A stretch of 64,000 bases of DNA from Nonomuraea sp. NEAU-A123 (GTDB taxonomy: Bacteria; Actinomycetota; Actinomycetes; Streptosporangiales; Streptosporangiaceae). This document shows positions 1 to 7,715 of the stretch, piece by piece. How positions within the stretch are numbered: position 1 is the first letter of the stretch; the number at the start of each line of letters is the position of its first letter. The notes below the pieces were generated by a model. That model saw nothing but the letters and a program-made list of their open reading frames with translations, searched no databases and was not told the origin of the DNA. The DNA lies in the NCBI RefSeq assembly GCF_018603905.1, contig NZ_JAHFZZ010000012.1, positions 124,001-188,000 on the forward strand, read 5' to 3'. The translations under genes and the position numbers were made by a program.

Positions 1-573
1 GGCCACGACCAGGGCGATCAGCAGGATGACCACGCCGCCCTGGGTGAGCTTGCCCTTCAGCGTGGCCAGCTCGCGCTCGTCGTCGCGCAGCGGGAAGAAC
101 ACGAAGGCCCGCAGACCGGTGGCCTCGGGTTCGGTGCCGGTCTCGCGGTAGACCTCGGCGCCGACGACGAGCCAGAGCTCGTCGTGGATGAGCTTGCGCT
201 GGGTGACGACGTTCCGCTTGGCCCGGCCGTACAGCTCGTTGGGCACGTCGTTCATGTTGAGCGGGCCCTCGGCGTACGTCAGGTTCTTGTACTCGACTAC
301 GACGCTGCGGCCGGGTCCGTTGAGCGACTGGGCGACGTTCTCCAGGTTCTTGGTGGTGGGCGGGGCCTCGCCCTGCCTGAGCGTGCCTACCGGGAAGGTG
401 ATGCGGCCCAGTTCTCTGGTCACCAGGTCGATGGAGGTGTCCTCGGCCCGTTTGACGAGCGCCGACTTGGCCAGCTCGAAGCCGATCGTCGCGACGAGGA
501 AGGAGGCGGTGACGGCGACCAGGGTGAACGTGATGACCAGGCGCGCGCGCAGCCCGGTGGGCAGCGGTCTCAC
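1..573 (-). CDS. Sensor histidine kinase, N-terminal part (runs off the left edge)
   Basis: About 190 N-terminal residues of a membrane sensor kinase are visible; the HAMP, HisKA and ATPase domains lie beyond the edge. The protein starts with GTG, has a basic n-region, a first membrane segment at about residues 11-31 (ITFTLVAVTASFLVATIGFE), a roughly 140-residue extracytoplasmic sensor part, and a second membrane segment beginning at the window edge (GGVVILLIALVVA). The start codon overlaps the stop of the upstream response regulator as GTGA, so the pair is translationally coupled and surely forms one two-component system. The architecture resembles the actinobacterial CseC class of envelope-stress kinases, but the signal is unknown and that comparison is inference. 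Confidence 0.85.
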   Translation of the reverse strand, partial: MRPLPTGLRARLVITFTLVAVTASFLVATIGFELAKSALVKRAEDTSIDLVTRELGRITFPVGTLRQGEAPPTTKNLENVAQSLNGPGRSVVVEYKNLTYAEGPLNMNDVPNELYGRAKRNVVTQRKLIHDELWLVVGAEVYRETGTEPEATGLRAFVFFPLRDDERELATLKGKLTQGGVVILLIALVVA

Positions 574-1244
574 GGAGGACTGAACCGGTAACCGAACCCG
601 CGCACGGTGTGGATGAACACCGGCTCCGCCGGCTTCGGCTCGATCTTCGCGCGCACCCGCTGCACGCAGGCGTCGACCAGCCGCGAGTCGGCCACGTGCG
701 TGTGGTCCCAGACGGCCCGCAGCAGGTAGCGGCGGTTGAGGACCTGGCCGGGATGCCGGACGAGCTCCAGCAGCAGCCGCAGCTCGGTCGGGGTCAGGTG
801 GATCTCCTTGCTGGCCAGCGTGACCTTCAGCGCGCCCCGGTCGATCATGAGGTCGCCGAAGGAGATCCGGTCGGAGGCGGCGGACTCGGCCCGGCGCAGG
901 ATGGCGCGGATGCGCGCGTCCAGGACCCGCGGCTCGACCGGCTTGACCACATAGTCGTCGGCGCCCGCCTCCAGCCCGACCACCACGTCCAGGTCGTCGC
1001 CGCGCGCGGTGAGCAGGATGACCGGGAGCTGGTCGAGCCGGCGGATGCGCCGGCACACCTCGACCCCGTCGATGCCGGGCAGCATGACGTCGAGGATGGC
1101 GATCTCGGGACGGCGGGACCTGACGTGGTCGAGTGCTTCCTCGCCGGTCGCGTAAGACGTAACGGAGTGCCCCTGCCTGGTCAGCGCCAGCTCTAGAGCC
1201 ATGCGGACGGAGGGATCGTCTTCGACGAGGAGGATGCCAGCCAC
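570..1244 (-). CDS. OmpR/PhoB-family response regulator
   Basis: Two-component response regulator. An N-terminal receiver domain (acidic pair in LLVEDD, phospho-acceptor Asp in LDVMLPGIDG, conserved Lys in VVKPVEP) is followed by a C-terminal winged-helix DNA-binding domain (LTPTELRLL, DSRLVDACVQRVRAKIE, VRGFGYRF). It is the first gene of a two-gene operon with the sensor kinase, overlapping it by 4 nt. I chose the GTG at 1244 because it places the start directly before the first beta strand of the receiver. Upstream in-frame starts at 1301 and 1310 would add an unstructured 19-22 residue extension, so the start is uncertain. It is divergent from the lytic-transglycosylase-like gene and shares an intergenic region holding a CRP-type site. 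Confidence 0.9.
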   Translation of the reverse strand: MAGILLVEDDPSVRMALELALTRQGHSVTSYATGEEALDHVRSRRPEIAILDVMLPGIDGVEVCRRIRRLDQLPVILLTARGDDLDVVVGLEAGADDYVVKPVEPRVLDARIRAILRRAESAASDRISFGDLMIDRGALKVTLASKEIHLTPTELRLLLELVRHPGQVLNRRYLLRAVWDHTHVADSRLVDACVQRVRAKIEPKPAEPVFIHTVRGFGYRFSPP

Positions 1245-1386
1245 GCGAACATTATTCTTCCATGCTGAGGGTCCTTGCGTTCCGTCATGAAACTGTGACA
1301 TGGCGCGCACAGGACTACAAACAACACAGGGGACGCTTAAAGCGGCCCTCCCTTCGGTGACGGGCGCCCGAGGGGCGGGCCGAGGA

Positions 1387-1402
1387 TGTGAGGAATATCA
1401 CA
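1387..1402. promoter_or_regulatory. Perfect CRP/GlxR-type operator TGTGA-N6-TCACA
   Basis: The sequence TGTGA-GGAATA-TCACA matches the consensus dyad of cAMP-receptor-type regulators of actinobacteria exactly. It lies between the divergent response regulator and the secreted lytic-transglycosylase-like gene, centred about 46 bp upstream of the ATG at 1441. In mycobacteria CRP controls the muralytic gene rpfA, so control of the rightward gene is plausible. Binding itself is inference. Confidence 0.6.
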
Positions 1403-1440
1403 CGTTCGGGGAAATTGGCCGCCAACCAGCCCGTTAGTAA

Positions 1441-2229
1441 ATGCGGCGCCAACCAGATGTCCCGTTTCGGTTGCGGACCACCCCCCATGACAGGGCAAGC
1501 TCATGGGTCGTGAGCCCTGGTCCGCAGTTGAGTGAGCGTCCCGCGTCGGAAACCTCCCCCTCGGCGCGCCGACCGGCCCGTTCGTCCGCGCAGAAGGCGA
1601 AGCGCGTGGCGGTCATCGGGTTGTCCGTCGTGATCGTCGGTGGTGGCGGTGCTTTCGTCGCCAACCGAGCGATCCAGAACGCCAACACGCCGCCCACGCC
1701 GATCTCGGCGGAGGACTTCGGCCGGATCGCCAGCGGCGACCTCTACGCGCCCGACCCCGAGAGTGACGCGCTCAAGGAGGCGGGGGTCAAGGCGTACCAG
1801 GCGAAGAAGCTCAAGGAAGGCCGCAAGGACACCAAGTCCGACCTCGACTGGGTCGAGGTCAAGAAGAAGGCTCCGGGCGGCGACGGGTTCCCGGCCGCCG
1901 ACTTCCCGCCGGGCAGCAACCCCTCACCCGGCAGCAACAAGTCCGTCGCCAAGCAGATGATGTCCGGAGCCGGCTTCGGCGCCGACCAGTGGGGCTGCCT
2001 GGAGCGGCTCTGGCAGAAGGAGAGCGGCTGGAACGAGCGGGCGATGAACCGCTACTCCGGCGCCTACGGCATCCCGCAGTCCCTGCCCGGCAGCAAGATG
2101 GCCAGCGCGGGCGGCGACTGGCAGACCAACGCCGCCACCCAGATCAAATGGGGTCTCGGCTATATCAAGGGCCGCTACGGCACGCCCTGCGGCGCCTGGG
2201 GGCACTCGCAGGCCACGGGATGGTATTAA
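1441..2229 (+). CDS. Secreted/membrane-anchored lytic-transglycosylase-like protein
   Basis: Probable peptidoglycan-active protein of about 262 residues. It has an N-terminal hydrophobic signal/anchor (VAVIGLSVVIVGGGGAFVA, about residues 56-74), a charged linker rich in Lys, Pro and Ser, and a C-terminal SLT/aggregation-promoting-factor-like domain beginning near WGCLERLWQKESGWNERAMN, with the Glu of KESGW as likely catalytic acid, and ending in the typical GHSQATGWY. Such domains cleave glycan strands during growth or resuscitation. The start is uncertain: the 1441 ATG lacks a clear ribosome site and the first 30 codons contain a strong hairpin (1472-1526), so an in-frame GTG at 1510 is an alternative. 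A perfect CRP-like site lies upstream. Confidence 0.75.
   Translation: MRRQPDVPFRLRTTPHDRASSWVVSPGPQLSERPASETSPSARRPARSSAQKAKRVAVIGLSVVIVGGGGAFVANRAIQNANTPPTPISAEDFGRIASGDLYAPDPESDALKEAGVKAYQAKKLKEGRKDTKSDLDWVEVKKKAPGGDGFPAADFPPGSNPSPGSNKSVAKQMMSGAGFGADQWGCLERLWQKESGWNERAMNRYSGAYGIPQSLPGSKMASAGGDWQTNAATQIKWGLGYIKGRYGTPCGAWGHSQATGWY
1472..1526 (+). other. Stem-loop at the 5' end of the lytic-transglycosylase-like gene
   Basis: TGCGGACCA (1472-1480) pairs perfectly with TGGTCCGCA (1518-1526), and inside it CCCATGA (1484-1490) pairs with TCATGGG (1501-1507). The two nested arms make one long hairpin that would include the alternative GTG start at 1510. It may be a translational control element or part of a structured 5' leader. 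I do not see the conserved core of the ydaO (c-di-AMP) riboswitch that often precedes such genes. Confidence 0.5.
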
Positions 2230-2241
2230 CAGACCATCTTT

Positions 2242-2280
2242 CCCTCTGTAATCGGCAAGCCGCCACGCCCGATGAGAGGG
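2242..2280 (+). terminator. Inverted repeat between transglycosylase-like and glycosyltransferase genes
   Basis: CCCTCT (2242-2247) pairs with AGAGGG (2275-2280), and ATCGG (2251-2255) with CCGAT (2269-2273). The hairpin follows the stop at 2229 by 12 nt. It has no T tract, so its role as a terminator is a guess. Confidence 0.35.
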
Positions 2281-2299
2281 CCCGGCGCACGCTGGCCGC

Positions 2300-4297
2300 A
2301 TGGGTGTGAAGGTCAGCGTGATCGTCAGTGTCCACAACCCGGGAAGCCGTGCAGACTCGTGCATCCGCTCCGTCCTGGAGCAGAGCATGCCCGCGGACGA
2401 CTATGAAGTGATCTTCGTGGACGACGGCTCCATGGACGGGATCGCCGAGCGGCTCGACACGGTCGCCGCCGTCCGCAGGAACGTCCGCGTGCTGCACCTT
2501 CCGCACACCGGCTCACCGATGCGGGGACGCAACGTCGGCATGGCCGCCGCCAAGGGCGACTACGTCTACCTGATGGAGCAGGGCGACCGGCTGGAGCGCG
2601 ACGCGCTGCTCAGCATGTACGAACGGGCCGTCGAGACCGACGCCGACGTCCTGGTCGGCCGCCTGGTGCGGGACACGGGGCCGCCGGTGACCGCGTTCGT
2701 ACGCAACCGGGGACGTGCCGACCTGCTGCGCGACCGGCTGCTCAGCCTGCTCACGCCGCACAAGCTCTACCGCCGCGCCTTCCTGGAGGAGCACGAGCTG
2801 GGCTTTCCCGTGCCCGGCGGGCAGGTGGCCGAGCAGGCGTTCTCGGTCCGGGCCTACTTGCAGGCCAAGGTCGTCGCCGTGCTGGCCGATCAGATCTGCT
2901 GTCACATCGGCGAGCGCGACGAGCCCGAGGAGGACCCGCGCGCCGCCGTGGCCGAGCTCCGGACGCTGCTCGCCGCCATCGACGCCTACGTGGGCGACGG
3001 CCGCCAGCGCGACCGCATGTATGGCCACTGGTTCCGCACCACCGTGCTCAAGCCGCTGCTGACCAGCCGGTTCGCCGCGTCGTCCGTGGACCGGGGCATG
3101 CACTTCAGGCTGATCAGGCAGCTCGTGCTCGACAGCTTCCCCGAGCGCCTCGACCAGTACCTGCCCGTCCAACTGCGGGTCGTGGCCGCCTTCGTCCGCG
3201 CCGGACGGCTGGATCAGCTCGTCGTCCTGGCCAACTCCTCCAAGCGGGCCGGGCTGCGCGCGGACCTGAGCGAGGTCCGCTGGGACGCGCAGGTGCTGGT
3301 GCTCGGGCTCTCCGTGGAGGTCCTGGGCGGCGACGGGGGGCCGGCCAGGTTCCGGACGAACGGCGAGCGCCTGCTGTGGCAGGCGCCCCGCTCGGTCGAC
3401 GCCAAGCTGCTGCCCGACAGCGTCACGGACGTCACCGGCGCCGTCGAGCGCGCCCGCATCGAGGTGTACGTACGGCACAGCGAGACGGGCGTCATCCACT
3501 ACCTGCCGGTCGCCTACCGGGTCGAACGGGTCCCGGACGGGCGCCGCCACGTCCGCATCCAGATCGTCGGCGAGGCCAGGGTCGACGTGACCGCGGCGGC
3601 GCTCGGCGAGCCGCTCAAGGCCGGCCAGTGGGAGGTGCACGTCCGCATGTTCGGCGGCGCGCACCAGGCCAGGAGCCGGGTCCGCCGCCCGGACGGCCCG
3701 CTCAACTGCCTCGGCGTGCTCGCCCAGCAGCCCAGGATGCGCCTGGTGGTGCCGTGCTGGACCGACGCGGGCGAGCTCGGGCTGGCCATCGAGCCGCGCT
3801 CGTTCTCGGAGTCGATCGCGCTGGTGTCGCCGGGCGTGACCATCAGGCGGCAGGAGGGGCACCTGTACGTCGTGCTGCCCGTGCCGTACGTGCCGCCGAG
3901 CGGCGGCCCCGCGCTGGAGCTGGTGCTGCGCAACACCTCGCGCCGGCCACGCGAGGTGTCCGCACCCGCGCTGGTCGAGCCGGGTGTGCCGGGCAAGATC
4001 GCCGGGCAGCTGGTGGCCAAGGTGCCGGTCAAACGGATGCTGCCGGGCAGGGACAGCCTCGGACCCGGCGCCTGGCTCTCCTCACTGCGCACCGCCGAGG
4101 ACGAGACCGGCCTGCGGTTCGGGCTGGAGGTACGCAGGGGCAGGATCGAGGTGCGGCCGTCGGCGGCCATGGATCCCGAGCGGCGCTCACCGATGGGCGG
4201 GGACACGCTGCTGTACCGGCTCGGCCGCCGCCTGCCCGGCGCGCGGCACATGGTGCGTCTGGCGCGCGCGGGCAAGCATCGCTACCTCAGGGACTGA
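2300..4297 (+). CDS. Family 2 glycosyltransferase with long C-terminal domain
   Basis: Likely transfers a sugar from an NDP-sugar to a cell-envelope polymer. The N-terminal about 220 residues form a GT-A domain: VKVSVIVSVHNPG at the start, VIFVDDGSMDG carrying the nucleotide-binding Asp pair, then SPMRGRNVGMAAAKGDYVYLMEQGDRL. The last segment normally carries the metal-binding DXD as in FLDADD; here it reads EQGD, an unusual substitution. The remaining roughly 440 residues are beta-rich with repeated acceptor-type modules, as in actinobacterial wall-polymer glycosyltransferases. No membrane segment is apparent. Its 3' end overlaps the 3' end of the convergent esterase gene by 11 bp. Acceptor and sugar cannot be deduced. 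Confidence 0.8.
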   Translation: MGVKVSVIVSVHNPGSRADSCIRSVLEQSMPADDYEVIFVDDGSMDGIAERLDTVAAVRRNVRVLHLPHTGSPMRGRNVGMAAAKGDYVYLMEQGDRLERDALLSMYERAVETDADVLVGRLVRDTGPPVTAFVRNRGRADLLRDRLLSLLTPHKLYRRAFLEEHELGFPVPGGQVAEQAFSVRAYLQAKVVAVLADQICCHIGERDEPEEDPRAAVAELRTLLAAIDAYVGDGRQRDRMYGHWFRTTVLKPLLTSRFAASSVDRGMHFRLIRQLVLDSFPERLDQYLPVQLRVVAAFVRAGRLDQLVVLANSSKRAGLRADLSEVRWDAQVLVLGLSVEVLGGDGGPARFRTNGERLLWQAPRSVDAKLLPDSVTDVTGAVERARIEVYVRHSETGVIHYLPVAYRVERVPDGRRHVRIQIVGEARVDVTAAALGEPLKAGQWEVHVRMFGGAHQARSRVRRPDGPLNCLGVLAQQPRMRLVVPCWTDAGELGLAIEPRSFSESIALVSPGVTIRRQEGHLYVVLPVPYVPPSGGPALELVLRNTSRRPREVSAPALVEPGVPGKIAGQLVAKVPVKRMLPGRDSLGPGAWLSSLRTAEDETGLRFGLEVRRGRIEVRPSAAMDPERRSPMGGDTLLYRLGRRLPGARHMVRLARAGKHRYLRD

Positions 4298-5417
4298 CCC
4301 AGTCCTCCAGCTCGGTGAAGGACTCCCTGAAGACCGGCAAGAGGGGCTTCAGCTTGCCGGGGTAGACGTCCACCAGACCGTCGAGGTGGTTGCCGCCCTC
4401 GACCCGGTGGTAGCGGAACGGCCGGTGCGGGCCGACCATCTTGGCGTAGACGTCGGAGTCGCGTGAGATCGGCAGCAGCGAGTCGAGCGTGCCGTGGATG
4501 GTGATGAGCGGCTTGGTGATCCGGCCGGTCAGCGCGATCTTGGCGACGGCCGCGTACGGCTTGCGCGCGTCGTAGTCGTAGTCCGCCGGGGCGCCTTCGT
4601 AGGACGGGTCGAGCTCCTTCTGGTAGAGCTGCTGGGTGAGCTCCCAGTAGTACTGCCGGTGGAAGGGCCACAGGAACTCCGAGCCCGCGGCGAAGCCCGC
4701 CTGCTCCGGAGACCCCTTCAGCGCCTGGGGCAGGAAGTTGAGCAGGTTGTCGCCCTTGACCCGCCAGAGCGTGCCCTCCCAGTCGACGCCGCCGTCGTAG
4801 AGCCGGCCGCGGTTCTCCAACTGCCAGCGGACGAGGTAGCCGCCGTTGGAGATGCCGGCCATGAACGTGCGCCGGGGCGGCCGGCCGTACCGCTGCCTGA
4901 CCACGGCCTTGGCGGCCACCGTGAGCTGGGTGACGCGTTCGTTCCACTCGGCGATCGCGTCCCCCGGCTGCCGGCCGTCGGTGTAGAACTGCGGGCCGGT
5001 GTTGCCCTTGTCCGTGGCGGCGAACGCGTAGCCCTTCGACAGCACCCAGTCGGAGATCGTGAAGTCGTTGGCGTACTGCTCCCTGTTGCCCGGCGTGCCG
5101 GTGACGACCAGGCCGCCGTTCCAGTTCTCGGGCAGCCTGATGACGAACTGGGAGTCGTGGTTCCAGCCGTGGTTGGTGTTGGTGGCGGAGGTGTCGGGGA
5201 AGTAGCCGTCGATCTGGACGCCGGGGACGCCGGTGGGGTTGACGGTGGCCGCCGAGTGCAGCCCGGCCCAGTCGGCCGGGTCGGTGTGACCCGTCGCGAC
5301 GGTGCCCGCGGTGGTCAGGTCGTCCAGGCGGGCGCTGACCGTGTACTCGGCGCCGGGCACCGTGGGGTCCTGGCCGGGGGTCAGCAGGCTCGCCACCAGG
5401 GTTAACGCGACGATCAT
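4287..5417 (-). CDS. Secreted alpha/beta hydrolase, 3-hydroxybutyrate-oligomer hydrolase / tannase-like
   Basis: Exported serine esterase of 376 residues. It has a short signal-peptide-like N-terminus (MIVALTLVASLLTPG), nucleophile Ser in AGISNGG, Asp in IHGTLDSLLP and His in EGGNHLDG, in the order expected of a tannase/3HB-oligomer hydrolase fold. LVVTGTPGN near residue 100 is a probable oxyanion strand. The ATG shares its A with the TGA of the upstream hydrolase, indicating coupling. Because the same operon encodes 3-hydroxybutyrate dehydrogenase and a carboxylate transporter, I infer that it releases 3-hydroxybutyrate from extracellular oligomers. A feruloyl-esterase or tannase role is the main alternative. 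Confidence 0.7.
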   Translation of the reverse strand: MIVALTLVASLLTPGQDPTVPGAEYTVSARLDDLTTAGTVATGHTDPADWAGLHSAATVNPTGVPGVQIDGYFPDTSATNTNHGWNHDSQFVIRLPENWNGGLVVTGTPGNREQYANDFTISDWVLSKGYAFAATDKGNTGPQFYTDGRQPGDAIAEWNERVTQLTVAAKAVVRQRYGRPPRRTFMAGISNGGYLVRWQLENRGRLYDGGVDWEGTLWRVKGDNLLNFLPQALKGSPEQAGFAAGSEFLWPFHRQYYWELTQQLYQKELDPSYEGAPADYDYDARKPYAAVAKIALTGRITKPLITIHGTLDSLLPISRDSDVYAKMVGPHRPFRYHRVEGGNHLDGLVDVYPGKLKPLLPVFRESFTELEDWVSP

Positions 5418-6415
5418 CAGGACTCCGCGAGATGGTCGGCCAGCAGGCGCTGGAAGTCGGCGGGTCGCTCCAGGTGCGGGCTGTGGCCGCACTCGTCGAG
5501 CACGGCCTCCCGGTAACGGCCGTAGCGGTCGAGCACGGCCCTGGTCTGGGTCACCATGGGCTGCGCGGTGGCGCCGGGCGAGCCGGGCACCACGCCCAGC
5601 GCGCCGAGGTGGGCGAGGTCGAACAGCGAGGTGTCGGAGACGATCACGTCGTCGGCGCCCCTGATCCACAGGATGGGCGGCTTGGGGGCGATCTCGTGCA
5701 GGTCGTCGATCCGGAAGTGGGTGGGGGCCATGGCGTTGAGCACGCCGTGCTTGCCCGGCGCCACGCCCGGCCACCGCGCCGACCCGACGGGGTCGCCCGG
5801 GTAGTTGGCCTCGCCGACCCGGGTGGTGAGCATGGAGCGGAGGTAGAAGTCCTCGTCGGGCACGGGGTTCTTCACGTACGTGGCCCGGAACACCGAGCGA
5901 GGGGACGTCGGGGATTCCTCCGACATGTCGCCCGCCTTCAGGCGGGACACGAAGTCCGGATTGGCGCCCCCGGCCCCCGCTCCCGTGCCGTCCGGGTGGG
6001 TGAGCCTGCCGTCCGCGCCCTCCGTGCCGCCGAAGCCGTACGGGGAGACGGGGTTCACCAGCGTGAGGCTGCCGACCATCGTGGGACGGTCGCGCAGCAG
6101 TTGCAGGACGATGCCGCCGCCCATGCTCCAGCCGACCAGGTGGACCCGCTCCAGGCCCAGCCGGCCGATCAGCTCGATCAGGTCGTCGGAGTAGTCGCGC
6201 AGGCCCCGCGTGGCGTCCACGGGCTCGGCGTCGGTCTCGCCGAACCCGCGCAGGTCCACCGCGAGCGGCCGGTACGCCTCCGGCAGGGCGGCCATGGTGT
6301 CCCGCCAGAACGCGCTCGACGAGACGTTGCCGTGGACGAACAGCACGGGCTCGCCGGTCTCCCTGCCTGCCACGGTCAGGACGTGCTGGGTGAGCCTCGG
6401 CGTGGTGACCTTCAT
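5417..6415 (-). CDS. Alpha/beta-fold hydrolase
   Basis: Cytoplasmic alpha/beta hydrolase of 332 residues. VLFVHGN forms the oxyanion region, the nucleophile Ser lies in LVGWSMGGG, an Asp is in IRGADDVIV and the catalytic His is in ECGHSPHLE. A Gly-rich cap insertion (GTEGADGRLTHPDGTGAGAGG) follows the nucleophile. The start overlaps the transporter stop by 4 nt (ATGA) and the stop touches the start of the secreted esterase, so it is in mid-operon. In this context a dimer or oligomer ester of 3-hydroxybutyrate imported by the transporter is a plausible substrate. The family is too broad to fix the reaction. Confidence 0.8.
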   Translation of the reverse strand: MKVTTPRLTQHVLTVAGRETGEPVLFVHGNVSSSAFWRDTMAALPEAYRPLAVDLRGFGETDAEPVDATRGLRDYSDDLIELIGRLGLERVHLVGWSMGGGIVLQLLRDRPTMVGSLTLVNPVSPYGFGGTEGADGRLTHPDGTGAGAGGANPDFVSRLKAGDMSEESPTSPRSVFRATYVKNPVPDEDFYLRSMLTTRVGEANYPGDPVGSARWPGVAPGKHGVLNAMAPTHFRIDDLHEIAPKPPILWIRGADDVIVSDTSLFDLAHLGALGVVPGSPGATAQPMVTQTRAVLDRYGRYREAVLDECGHSPHLERPADFQRLLADHLAES

Positions 6416-7683
6416 ACGTGCACCTTCTCGGCCAGGTCGCGGCCCTGGGTCTCCCTGGCGGCGAAGACCGCGACCAGGGTGAGGACGGCCGCCAGGCCGA
6501 GGTAGATGGAGATCGGCAGGCTGCTGCCGTAGCTCTTCAGCAGCGCGACCGCGATGATCGGGGCCAGTGCCCCGGCCACGATCGCCGACAACTGGGCGCC
6601 GATCGACACCCCGGTGTAGCGCATTCTGGTGCCGAACAGCTCGGCGAAGAAGGCCGCTTGCGGGCCGTACATCATGCCGTGGAAGAGCAGGCCCACGGTG
6701 ATGGCGAGCGTGATGGCCAGGAAGTTGCCGGTGTTGATGAGCGGGAAGAACGCGAAGATCCACAGCCCGATGCCGGCGGCCCCGGCCAGGTACATCGGGC
6801 GGCGGCCGATCCGGTCCGACAGCGCGCCCCACATCGGGATCGTGACGAAGTGGATGGCCGAGGCGATCAGCACGGCGTTGAGCACGGTGGAGTTCTCGAT
6901 CTTGTTGGCCTTCGCGTAGGTGATGACGAAGACCGTGAGGAGGTAGAAGGAGATGTTCTCCGCCAGCCGGGCGCCGATCGCGGTGAGGACGTCCCGCCAG
7001 TGGTGGCGCAGCACGCCGATGATCGGCGCCGTCTCCTCCGGCTCGGCCTGCTGGAACACCGGCGACTCGGTGATCGACAGCCGGATCCACAGGCCGATCA
7101 GCACCAGCACGCCCGACAGCAGGAACGGCACCCGCCAGCCCCACGCCAGGAACGCCTCGTCCGACTGCCAGGCGGCCAGGATCGCCAGCACGCCGGTGGC
7201 CAGCAGGTTGCCGCCCGGCGCGCCCGCCTGCGGCCAGGAGGCCCAGAAGCCGCGCCGCGCCGCGTCGCCGTGCTCGGAGACGATCAGCACCGCGCCGCCC
7301 CACTCGCCGCCCAGCGCGAAGCCCTGCACCAGCCGGAGCAGGGTCAGCAGCAGCGGCGCGGCGGCGCCCACGCCCGCGTACGTCGGCAGACAGCCGATCA
7401 GGAACGTGGCGGCGCCCATCAGCAGCAGGCTGACCACCAGCAGCCGCTTACGGCCGAGCCGGTCGCCGAAGTGGCCGAAGATCAGGCCGCCGAGCGGGCG
7501 GGCGACGAACCCGACGGCGTAGGTGAGGAACGCGAGGAGCGTCCCGGTCAGGGGGTCGGCGTTGGGGAAGAAGAGCTTGTTGAAGACGAGAGCGGCTGCC
7601 GAGCCGTACAGGAAGAAGTCGTACCACTCGATGGTGGTGCCGATCAGGCTCGCGGCGACGATCTTCTTGATGGAAGTGGCCAT
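6412..7683 (-). CDS. MFS transporter, metabolite:H+ symporter (MHS) family
   Basis: A 12-helix permease of 423 residues of the MHS branch (KgtP/ShiA/ProP relatives). It has the diagnostic N-terminus ASLIGTTIEWYDFFLYGSAAAL, the loop 2-3 signature GHFGDRLGRKR, and RLVQGFALGGEWGGA in helix 4. Family members import carboxylates with protons. Its position between a 3-hydroxybutyrate dehydrogenase/regulator pair and two esterases suggests uptake of 3-hydroxybutyrate or a related hydroxy acid. A hexamer TAGCGT lies 7 nt before the ATG and a palindrome sits just upstream, so it probably has its own promoter in addition to readthrough. Confidence 0.88.
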   Translation of the reverse strand: MATSIKKIVAASLIGTTIEWYDFFLYGSAAALVFNKLFFPNADPLTGTLLAFLTYAVGFVARPLGGLIFGHFGDRLGRKRLLVVSLLLMGAATFLIGCLPTYAGVGAAAPLLLTLLRLVQGFALGGEWGGAVLIVSEHGDAARRGFWASWPQAGAPGGNLLATGVLAILAAWQSDEAFLAWGWRVPFLLSGVLVLIGLWIRLSITESPVFQQAEPEETAPIIGVLRHHWRDVLTAIGARLAENISFYLLTVFVITYAKANKIENSTVLNAVLIASAIHFVTIPMWGALSDRIGRRPMYLAGAAGIGLWIFAFFPLINTGNFLAITLAITVGLLFHGMMYGPQAAFFAELFGTRMRYTGVSIGAQLSAIVAGALAPIIAVALLKSYGSSLPISIYLGLAAVLTLVAVFAARETQGRDLAEKVHV

Positions 7684-7697
7684 GCCGTCACGCTAGG

Positions 7698-7715
7698 GAG
7701 TGACCGGCGTCACTC
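7698..7715. promoter_or_regulatory. Palindromic operator GAGTGAC-N4-GTCACTC at the transporter promoter
   Basis: A perfect 7-bp inverted repeat overlaps the stop codon of the PucR-type regulator gene and lies next to the putative -10 of the transporter gene (TAGCGT on the minus strand, 7690-7695). It can be read as the CRP-type core GTGA-N6-TCAC (7700-7713) or as the site of the adjacent PucR-like regulator. The sequence supports an operator but does not say which protein binds. Confidence 0.55.

Noticed and set aside
1320..1440. c-di-AMP (ydaO) riboswitch ahead of the muralytic gene
   Set aside because: CGCTTAAA near 1335 resembles one conserved box, but the other core boxes (the GGTGGGG and CCGACAGCTAAC regions) are not present.
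2513..3862. 449-codon open frame on the minus strand
   Set aside because: It is antisense to the glycosyltransferase, with His/Gly/Asp-rich shadow composition and no recognisable motif; the plus frame has clear GT2 motifs.
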